In this document: one piece after another, positions 14,682-20,236 of the stretch
How the letters are laid out: every line of letters starts with the position of its first letter
Position numbering within the stretch: position 1 is the stretch's first letter
Source of the DNA: Planctomycetaceae bacterium
Lineage (GTDB): Bacteria > Planctomycetota > Planctomycetia > Pirellulales > UBA1268
Direction: 5' to 3'
NCBI GenBank assembly: GCA_005789975.1
Contig: SXWC01000123.1
Location: 1-20,236, forward strand
Length of the DNA stretch: 20,236 nucleotides
The notes under the pieces: model-generated
Databases searched by the model: none
The model's input: only the letters and a program-made list of their open reading frames with translations
What the model was told of the DNA's origin: nothing
Position numbers and translations under genes: made by a program

Positions 14682-17447
14682 ATGCCCCACGACCGAGATC
14701 CCGAAGACGAGCGGCGAAGTGACGCCCCGCGTCCGCACCCCAAAGGGTTGCTGGGCCGGGCGCTGGTGGCATGGACGCGGGTCTGCCTGAAATATCCGCT
14801 CACGGTGGTGATGGTCGCGATCCTCTCGGCCGTGGCCGCGGGGGCGTGGACCGCCCGCCATCTCGGCTACAAGGTGAGCCGCGTCGATCTGCTCGATCCG
14901 GAGAGCGAATACAACAAGCTCTGGATCGACTACATCCGGGAGTTCGGCGAGGACGACGACGCCGTCGTCGTCGTGGAGGGGGAATCCCGGGAGGGTGTGA
15001 TCGCCGTGCTTCAGGAGGTCTCCCGCGAGGTCGCGCGGCAGGAGTCGCTGTTTCGCTCGGTGCTGCACGAGGTCGATCTCTCCAAGATCCGTTCCAAGGG
15101 TCTGCACTACCTCTCGCCCGCCGATCTCGCCGACATCGACCGCTTCATCGAGCGGACCCAGCCGATCCTCGACGGCGGCTGGTCGCAGCTGAAGGTGAGC
15201 ACGATGGTTGGCGGACTCGCGGGGCAGATGGTGGCCGGCGCGTCGCCGCAGGGGCCGCGGGACGAGCCTCCCGCCGCCGCCCTGGAGCGCTACGTCGAGA
15301 GCCTCGTGGCCGGCATCGACGCGCCGCAAACGGGCGAGTCGCGCAGCCTCGACTACGTCTCGCCGTGGCCCAGCATGCCGGAGTCGCTCTCGACCCTCCG
15401 CGACCTCTCCAGCGAGCATCTCCTCGCCAAGGACGGCAAGCTCGGATTCGTGCTCCTGCGGCTCACGAAGGAGAAGGGGGGGTTTGCCGGCGCCTCGAAG
15501 GCGACCGACGAACTCCGGCGGATCATCGCCGACGTGGGCTCGCGGCATCCCGGAATCTCGACCGGCCTCACCGGCCTGCCGGTGATGGAGGACGACGAGA
15601 TGCGGACCAGCCAGCAGTCGATGGTCTGGGCGAGCGTGCTGTCGATGGCGGCCGTCGTGGTCGTGATCATCGCCGGCTTCGGCGGCGTGCGGCACGCCCT
15701 CATGGCCAACGGCGTGCTCGCGATCGGCATGGCCTGGGCTTTCGCCTGGGCGACGGCCAGCGTGGGTCATCTCAACATTCTCAGTGTCACCTTCACGGTG
15801 ACGATGATCGGCGTCGGCATCGATTACGGCACCTACTACATCGGCCGCTACCTGGAGCAGCGGCGGCGCGGGATGGGATGGAGCGAGGCCCTCCTGGAGA
15901 CGAGCGGGAGCGTCGGGCCCGGGATCCTCACCGGCGCGATCACGACGGCGGTGGCCTTCTTCGCGGCGGCGCTCACGAGCTTCGTGGGCGTGGCGGAACT
16001 GGGCATGATCGCCGGGGGCGGCATCCTCCTCTGCTGCATGGCCGAACTGCTCGTCCTGCCCGCGGTGGTGGCCCTCGTCGATCGTGGCCCGCTCTTCCGG
16101 CGGATCCCCGAGCCGGTGCCGGTCCATGCCTGGCTGCAGCCGGTCTTCCGGCACCCCAGAATCGTGATTCTCGCGGCGGTCGCCTGCACCATGGCGCTGG
16201 CCGGGGGCCTGCACGAACTCCGCTACGACCACAACCTCCTCAACATGCAGGCCGAAGGGCTCGAGAGCGTCGCCGTGGAGAAGAAGCTCCTCGAGGAGTG
16301 CGACCAGAGCGTCTGGTACGCCCTCTCGATCGCCGACTCGCGGGAGCAGCTGCTCGAACGCAAGGCGAAACTGATGCTCCTGCCGTGTGTCGAGCGGGTC
16401 GACGAGATCGCATCGCTCCTGCCCACCGACGAGGAACTCAAGCGGCCGTTCATCGAGCGGATCCGCGGCCGGCTGGCCACGCTCCCCGAACGACCGCCCG
16501 AGATTCCGGTCGATCGGCTCGACGCGCTCGGCGAGACGCTGGCGTGGGCGCAGGGGGAGTCATCGAAGCGGTCCGGCGGCCTCCGGACGGCATGGCACCT
16601 CGAGCGGGCCCGTGACAGCCTGCGGCGGAAGGGGCCCGAGGAGTGCTACCGAGCGATCGCCACCTTCCAGCAGCGGGCGGCCGGCGACCTTTTGACCCGG
16701 CTCCACGCGCTCTCGGGCGTCGCCAACCCCGAGCCCCCCGCGCTCGACGACCTGCCGCCGAGCCTCGTGGAACGGTTCGTCGGCTCGAGCGGCCGCCATC
16801 TCCTCAAGATCTACGGCCGGGGTGACATCTGGAACTTCGAATCGCTCGAAAAGTTCGTCCGCGAGGTGCGGAGCGTCGATCCCCGCGCCACCGGCAACCC
16901 GCTGCAGGCCTACGAGGCGTCACTGGAGATGAAGCGGAGCTACGAACAGGCCGGCCTCTCCGCGCTGGCGGTGATTCTCGTCGTGCTCTGGCTCGACTTC
17001 CGTTCGATCAAATACGCGCTTCTGGCGGCACTGCCCCTGGCCATGGGACTCCTGCAGACGCTCGGCCTGATGGGCCTCGGGGGCATCGACCTCAACCCGG
17101 CCAACCTGATCGGCATTCCGCTCATCCTCGGGATCGCCGTCGATTACGGCGTGCACATCGTGCATGACGCCCTCGAGCGGCCGGGGCCCTACCGGATCAG
17201 CGCCTCGACGGCCAACTCCGTGCTCGTGGACGCCCTGACGACGATCCTCGGCTTCGGTGCGCTGATGGTGGCGAGCCATCGCGGGCTCGAGAGCCTCGGC
17301 CGCCTGCTCACGCTGGGCGTGACCACCTGCACGGTGACGTCGCTCGTGTTTCTGCCGGCGAGTCTCGCCGCCCTGCTGCCCCGCGGGCGTGAAGGGGGGC
17401 AGGAGGCGGCGGATGCGCCGGACGAGGAGGGAATCCTGGCCGCGTGA
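14682..17447 (+). CDS. MMPL/RND-family exporter, HpnN-like (921 aa)
   Basis: A 12-TM RND-superfamily inner-membrane transporter of the MMPL type, driven by the proton gradient. TM1 is at about 38-57; a long periplasmic loop (58-313) follows. TM2-6 lie at about 314-465, with GIDYG at 379-383 in TM4. TM7 is at 493-509, a second loop spans 510-755, and TM8-12 lie at 756-898 with AVDYG at 819-823 in TM10. The paired (G/A)(I/V)DYG motifs carry the Asp residues of the proton relay. Length matches HpnN-like hopanoid transporters and related lipid exporters; the substrate is not shown by the sequence. The ATG at 14682, with AGGA 9 nt upstream, gives the normal short cytoplasmic N-terminus. The next gene starts 86 nt after the stop. 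Confidence 0.92.
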   Translation: MPHDRDPEDERRSDAPRPHPKGLLGRALVAWTRVCLKYPLTVVMVAILSAVAAGAWTARHLGYKVSRVDLLDPESEYNKLWIDYIREFGEDDDAVVVVEGESREGVIAVLQEVSREVARQESLFRSVLHEVDLSKIRSKGLHYLSPADLADIDRFIERTQPILDGGWSQLKVSTMVGGLAGQMVAGASPQGPRDEPPAAALERYVESLVAGIDAPQTGESRSLDYVSPWPSMPESLSTLRDLSSEHLLAKDGKLGFVLLRLTKEKGGFAGASKATDELRRIIADVGSRHPGISTGLTGLPVMEDDEMRTSQQSMVWASVLSMAAVVVVIIAGFGGVRHALMANGVLAIGMAWAFAWATASVGHLNILSVTFTVTMIGVGIDYGTYYIGRYLEQRRRGMGWSEALLETSGSVGPGILTGAITTAVAFFAAALTSFVGVAELGMIAGGGILLCCMAELLVLPAVVALVDRGPLFRRIPEPVPVHAWLQPVFRHPRIVILAAVACTMALAGGLHELRYDHNLLNMQAEGLESVAVEKKLLEECDQSVWYALSIADSREQLLERKAKLMLLPCVERVDEIASLLPTDEELKRPFIERIRGRLATLPERPPEIPVDRLDALGETLAWAQGESSKRSGGLRTAWHLERARDSLRRKGPEECYRAIATFQQRAAGDLLTRLHALSGVANPEPPALDDLPPSLVERFVGSSGRHLLKIYGRGDIWNFESLEKFVREVRSVDPRATGNPLQAYEASLEMKRSYEQAGLSALAVILVVLWLDFRSIKYALLAALPLAMGLLQTLGLMGLGGIDLNPANLIGIPLILGIAVDYGVHIVHDALERPGPYRISASTANSVLVDALTTILGFGALMVASHRGLESLGRLLTLGVTTCTVTSLVFLPASLAALLPRGREGGQEAADAPDEEGILAA

Positions 17448-17533
17448 GTCGCTCGAGCGGGTGGATCGCAGTTGTGCCGCAGGCGTGCCGCGTGGTACCT
17501 CCCCGCGGTGGTTTCGTGGACGAGGGTTTTTTC

Positions 17534-18169
17534 ATGACCGTCTTCGTGGGTCGAATGGCGCCGCTCCTCCTGCTGGTCGCCCTGGCGGCGCCGACCCTCG
17601 CCAACGAGGTCGAGCGTGTGGTCAACATCGCCATGGAGGACCAGTTCAAGAACCGCCACGAGACGCTGCGGATGCAGGGGGATGTCGTCGTCCTCGTCTA
17701 CGCGGAACGGAAAGGGGCCGAGGAGTCGCTCGAACTGGGGCGGAAGCTGCATCTGCGGTTTCACCCGACGTCTGGGCAGGCCGCGGCCCACGAGTGGTCG
17801 CGGCAGCCGGTGACCGGTCTCGCCGGCTGGCCGGCGGGCCTCGCGCCGCCCGACGTGCACGTGATCCCCGTCGCCTGCCTGCCGGAGGTGCCCAAGGCCC
17901 TCGAGACGGTCGTCCGCTCCCGGTTCCGCAAGGAGTCGCAGCACGTGTCAGTCTGGCTCGATTTCGAGGACACGATGCGGCAGCGGTTCGGCATCGTGCC
18001 CAACGAGCCCAACATCGTCCTCCTCGACACCCGCGGGTGCCCGCAGGGCGTGCTCTCCGGCCATGTCGACGAGAAGATGTTTGCGGAAGTGGTCGGCCTG
18101 ATCGACCAGTTGCGGCTGAAGTCGTTGCAGGCCCGCACCGCCGCCCTGCCGGCCGCCACGATCCGCTAG
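17534..18169 (+). CDS. Exported thioredoxin-fold-like protein without CxxC (211 aa)
   Basis: A clear signal peptide (MTVFVGRMAPLLLLVALAA, cleavage near TLA-NE at residue 23/24). The mature part has the strand order of thioredoxin-like proteins: DQFKNRHETLRMQGDVVVLV (about 36-55), then YAERKGAEES where a redox CxxC would be expected, and later VSVWLDFEDTMRQRFGIVPN and PNIVLLDTRGCPQGVLSG with MFAEVVGLIDQL. No CxxC pair is present, so a redox role is unlikely; a binding or chaperone-like role is possible. The ATG at 17534 was chosen because it starts the signal peptide and has GAGGG 7 nt upstream; an in-frame GTG at 17444 overlapping the exporter stop is less likely. Probably co-transcribed with the exporter. 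Fold assignment is tentative. Confidence 0.82.
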   Translation: MTVFVGRMAPLLLLVALAAPTLANEVERVVNIAMEDQFKNRHETLRMQGDVVVLVYAERKGAEESLELGRKLHLRFHPTSGQAAAHEWSRQPVTGLAGWPAGLAPPDVHVIPVACLPEVPKALETVVRSRFRKESQHVSVWLDFEDTMRQRFGIVPNEPNIVLLDTRGCPQGVLSGHVDEKMFAEVVGLIDQLRLKSLQARTAALPAATIR

Positions 18170-18189
18170 AGCGTTTTCGGGATCGCTCT
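18168..18189 (+). other. Hairpin overlapping the stop codon
   Basis: AGAGCG (18168-18173) pairs with CGCTCT (18184-18189) around a 10-nt loop that contains TTTT. The left arm begins inside the TAG stop of the preceding gene. There is no T-run after the stem. Confidence 0.3.
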
Positions 18190-18212
18190 GGCGACGATGC
18201 GGCACATTGGAA

Positions 18213-18235
18213 GGGGTCGGCGAGGGGGTCGGCGA
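18213..18235 (+). repeat. Short direct duplication upstream of the hairpin array
   Basis: GGGGTCGGCGA occurs at 18213-18223 and again at 18225-18235, a 12-bp period. It lies 13 nt before the 22-bp array and looks like part of the same repeat-prone stretch. Confidence 0.6.
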
Positions 18236-18248
18236 ACGCTCGAGGAGC

Positions 18249-18336
18249 CTTGGGCGTATCCTCGCCCCGGCTTGGGCGTATCCTCGCCCCGGCTTGGGCG
18301 TATCCTCGCCCCGGTTTGGGCGTATCCTCGCCCCGG
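18249..18336. repeat. Four tandem 22-bp hairpin-forming units
   Basis: Four head-to-tail units at 18249-18270, 18271-18292, 18293-18314 and 18315-18336. The first three are identical; the fourth differs only in its first base (T for C). Each unit contains TGGGCG, then TATCCT, then CGCCCC, so GGGCG pairs with CGCCC around a TATCCT loop. Since 22 is not a multiple of 3, the array is not coding. It lies between two converging genes, where stacked hairpins could stop transcription or protect 3' ends, as REP/BIME elements do in enterobacteria. The rest of the intergenic region (18337-18467) shows no gene. Confidence 0.93.
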
Positions 18337-18467
18337 CGACAATCCGGAGGACCGCGGAGCGGCGACTTCTGCCGCCCCCGAGCCGTTGCTCCATGGAACC
18401 TGGATGCGCTCTCGCTTCGACGTGCGGAGTTTTTCTGCGGGTGGCAGAGGTCGCCCGTCGCGGGGGA

Positions 18468-19397
18468 TCACGACCTGTTGCGGTCCTTGAGCCGGCGACT
18501 CGCGCGGGTGAGGGTGTCCCGTTCGTTCGCCGTCAGGCTGCCTTCGCCGGTGCGACTGATCTTCTCGAGGATCCGATCGACCTCCTCGTCGAGGCGGGAG
18601 TCGCCACCCGGTCGTCCCGCCTGCCCGCCCGGGCCGAGGGTGTCGTCATCGGGCCGCACGACCCGCATCCGCGGCCGGCGTTTCAGCAGCCTGGCGGGCA
18701 GGCCGGTGAGATCTTCGAGGCTCCATCCCCGCCAGGCATACAGCAGCCCGAAGACCGCACCGCCGAGATGGGCCACGTGGGCTACGTTGCCGCTGCCCCC
18801 CGCCGCGCCGCGGACGTCGGAGACGAGATACAAAAGGCCCAGCGCCCAGACGGGCACCGGCAGCACGCCGTAGATGAGCACCGTCTGCCGCGGGAAATGC
18901 CAGACGAACACCGCGAGCACGGCCATCACCCCCCCGGAGGCGCCGACGAGCCGGCCCCCCATGCCGCCGAAGCCCTCGCCCACCACCCAGGCTCCGCCGG
19001 CGAACACGATCGCGGCGCAGTAAAACCGCAGAAACTCCCCCCGCCCCATCAGATCCTCGAGCTCACGGCCGAAGAACCAGAGCGTGAGCATGTTGAAGAG
19101 CAGGTGCATCGGCGAGTATTGGTTGTTCGGCGACTCGAGACTCGGGCCATCGTGGAGGAAGCCGTAGGTGAGCAGCGACCAGAACCGCCAGAGGTGTTGC
19201 GGCAGATCGGACCGCAGGCAAAGCAGATCGTTGAGCGACACCTGCAGCGAGAAGAACTCGCGGAACAGATCGCCCGTGAGGATGAAGTTGGCCAGCCAGA
19301 GCGCGACGTTGAGGGCGATGATGGCGTTGACGGCGGTCCACTCCGACGCGAACGTGGAGCGGCGATCGCCGTAGTAGCCGCGATCCTGAAAGCCCAT
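18468..19397 (-). CDS. Rhomboid-family intramembrane serine protease (309 aa)
   Basis: Cleaves membrane-protein helices within the inner membrane. The rhomboid catalytic set is complete: HLLFN (His98, Asn102) in TM2, GASG with Ser154, and HVAHLGG with His210. At least six TM helices lie between about residues 22 and 222. A cytoplasmic tail (about 230-309) ends in DEEVDRILEKISRTGEGSLT followed by ANERDTLTRASRRLK, a short helical module seen at the C-terminus of many Planctomycetes and Bacteroidetes rhomboids (DUF6576-like, from memory). The ATG at 19397 was chosen over a longer opening because it precedes the first recognisable residues (MGFQDRGYYG); the Shine-Dalgarno is weak. It converges with the preceding gene and diverges from the oxidoreductase. 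Substrates unknown. Confidence 0.94.
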   Translation of the reverse strand: MGFQDRGYYGDRRSTFASEWTAVNAIIALNVALWLANFILTGDLFREFFSLQVSLNDLLCLRSDLPQHLWRFWSLLTYGFLHDGPSLESPNNQYSPMHLLFNMLTLWFFGRELEDLMGRGEFLRFYCAAIVFAGGAWVVGEGFGGMGGRLVGASGGVMAVLAVFVWHFPRQTVLIYGVLPVPVWALGLLYLVSDVRGAAGGSGNVAHVAHLGGAVFGLLYAWRGWSLEDLTGLPARLLKRRPRMRVVRPDDDTLGPGGQAGRPGGDSRLDEEVDRILEKISRTGEGSLTANERDTLTRASRRLKDRNRS

Positions 19398-19431
19398 CAC
19401 CAGATGCCGCCGCACGGCGGTTCCACGAGAC

Positions 19432-19517
19432 GGGGCGAAGCATCGCCCCTCGCCGGGCATCCTATGTCCCGGCGGGCGCGGCCCGCAACCAGCCGCCCGC
19501 TGCCGACGCGGGCTGGT
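19432..19517. repeat. Three consecutive hairpins in the divergent region
   Basis: Hairpin 1: GGGGCGA (19432-19438) with TCGCCCC (19443-19449), loop AGCA. Hairpin 2: CGCCGGG (19451-19457) with CCCGGCG (19468-19474), 10-nt loop. Hairpin 3: ACCAGCC (19488-19494) with GGCTGGT (19511-19517). All have 7-bp perfect stems, lie within 86 nt and have no T-run. Hairpins 1 and 2 are in the probable leader or promoter of the rhomboid gene. The rest of 19398-19606 holds a weak TGCCGA-17-TACGCT promoter match (19501-19529) for the next gene. Confidence 0.6.
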
Positions 19518-19606
19518 GTGTGTTACGCTTCGCCCCGGAGCCGTCCGCAAGCAGTGCCGGCCCGAACCGGCGGCAGGACGGCCGGAACCATGTGAGGGGA
19601 ACGGCG

Positions 19607-20236
19607 ATGGCCACCAATGACACGCTCGGCAGGAAGTTGCGGATGGGGATCGTGGGGGGCGGTCAGGGCTCTTTCATCGGCCGGGTGCACGTCACGGCCG
19701 CCGTGCTCGACAACCGCGCGGCGCTCGTGGCCGGTGCGCTCTCGAGCGATCCCGCGCGGGCCAAGGCGAGCGCCGCCGACTACGACATCGATCCCGAGCG
19801 GGCCTACGGCTCCTATCAGGAGATGCTCGACCGAGAGCGGGCCCTCCCCGCGGAGCGGCGAATCGACTTCGTGACCGTGGCCACGCCCAACCACATGCAC
19901 TTTCCCGTCGCGAAGGCGATCATCGCGGCGGGATTTCACGTGGTCTGCGACAAGCCGCTCACGCTCACGCTCGCGGAGGCCGAGGAACTCGCGCGGATCG
20001 TGGCGGATTCGAACGTGGTGTTCGTGGTCACGCACAACTACACCGGCTACCCGCTGGTGCGGCAGGCGCGGGAGATGATCCTCGCGGGCGAACTCGGCGA
20101 GATCCAGGCCATCCGCGCCGAATACATCCAGGGCTGGCTGCGGACCAGGCTCGAGTCCGAGGGGCAGAAGCAGGCGGCCTGGCGGACCGATCCCACGAAG
20201 AGCGGGGCCGCCGGCTGTTTCGGCGACATCGGCACC
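19607..20236 (+). CDS. Gfo/Idh/MocA-family NAD(P)-dependent oxidoreductase (N-terminal 210 residues, truncated)
   Basis: An oxidoreductase of sugars or sugar derivatives; planctomycetes encode many of these. The Rossmann NAD(P) motif [12 protein letters not shown] is at residues 14-25, [12 protein letters not shown] at 91-102, and the catalytic-Lys motif DKPLTLT has Lys116. A C-terminal substrate domain begins after [14 protein letters not shown], and the window ends in GDIGT, normally followed by His. The ATG at 19607 has GAGGGG 7 nt upstream, one of the best ribosome sites here. No Tat or Sec signal is visible, unlike many planctomycete members, so it is likely cytoplasmic. The substrate cannot be told. 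The remaining roughly 150-200 residues lie outside the window. Confidence 0.95.
   Translation, partial: MATNDTLGRKLRMGIVGGGQGSFIGRVHVTAAVLDNRAALVAGALSSDPARAKASAADYDIDPERAYGSYQEMLDRERALPAERRIDFVTVATPNHMHFPVAKAIIAAGFHVVCDKPLTLTLAEAEELARIVADSNVVFVVTHNYTGYPLVRQAREMILAGELGEIQAIRAEYIQGWLRTRLESEGQKQAAWRTDPTKSGAAGCFGDIGT

Noticed and set aside
14622..16232. 536-codon open frame on the minus strand opposite the RND gene
   Set aside because: Antisense shadow of a clear transporter, His/Glu/Arg-rich with no domain.
18249..18336. CRISPR array
   Set aside because: The units abut directly with a 22-bp period; there are no variable spacers and no cas genes.
18197..18490. Open frames running through the 22-bp array
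   Set aside because: The 22-bp period changes frame at each unit and no start signal or protein family fits; the frames are open because of the GC-rich composition.

Overview
This is GC-rich bacterial chromosome, most likely from a planctomycete of the Pirellulales type. The assignment is an inference. It rests on a long-form NfeD / short NfeD / FloA cluster, several secreted or membrane proteins that look like planctomycete-restricted families (HEAT/TPR protein, SH3-like protein, the 310-aa unknown beside an RND exporter), an ECF sigma factor coupled to a membrane protein whose N-terminus is typical of planctomycetes, a Gfo/Idh/MocA oxidoreductase, and the scarcity of strong Shine-Dalgarno sites. 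There are no phage, transposon, plasmid or CRISPR features. The gene content looks like core chromosome.

Layout. 1-1636 (-): N-terminal 545 residues of UvrA, running off the left edge. 1763-1835 (+): tRNA-Ala(CGC) with a good promoter. 1956-3628 (+): ECF sigma factor, translationally coupled to a one-TM protein with a 15-bp tandem-repeat tail. 3653-6962 (-): pyrE, a secreted HEAT/TPR protein and an alpha/beta hydrolase, probably one transcript. 7054-11581 (+): NfeD-long, NfeD-short, floA and a small proline-rich membrane protein behind a TTGACT-16-TAGAAT promoter. 11828-11871: strong intrinsic terminator. 11892-13370 (+): secreted SH3-like protein. 13507-14439 (-): secreted protein of unknown function. 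14682-18169 (+): 12-TM MMPL/RND exporter and a secreted thioredoxin-fold-like protein without a CxxC. 18249-18336: four tandem 22-bp hairpin units between convergent genes. 18468-19397 (-): rhomboid protease. 19607-20236 (+): start of a Gfo/Idh/MocA oxidoreductase.

How genes work together. The NfeD-NfeD-FloA cluster parallels the Bacillus yqeZ-floA-yqfB operon of flotillin membrane microdomains, but the fourth gene is unrelated to yqfB as far as can be read. The long NfeD carries two ClpP/SppA-like domains, and both have Gly where the catalytic Ser is expected. The RND exporter with its two secreted neighbours looks like an envelope lipid or small-molecule export unit. The sigma factor and its coupled membrane partner look like a signal-sensing pair.

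Most notable non-coding signals. The terminator 20 nt before the SH3-like gene could act as an attenuator. The 22-bp hairpin array at 18249-18336 shares 16 nt, apart from a 2-nt gap, with the terminator at 11828-11871, which suggests a dispersed repeat family. Three consecutive hairpins lie in the rhomboid/oxidoreductase divergent region. Nothing in the window is clearly a new defence or mobile system.
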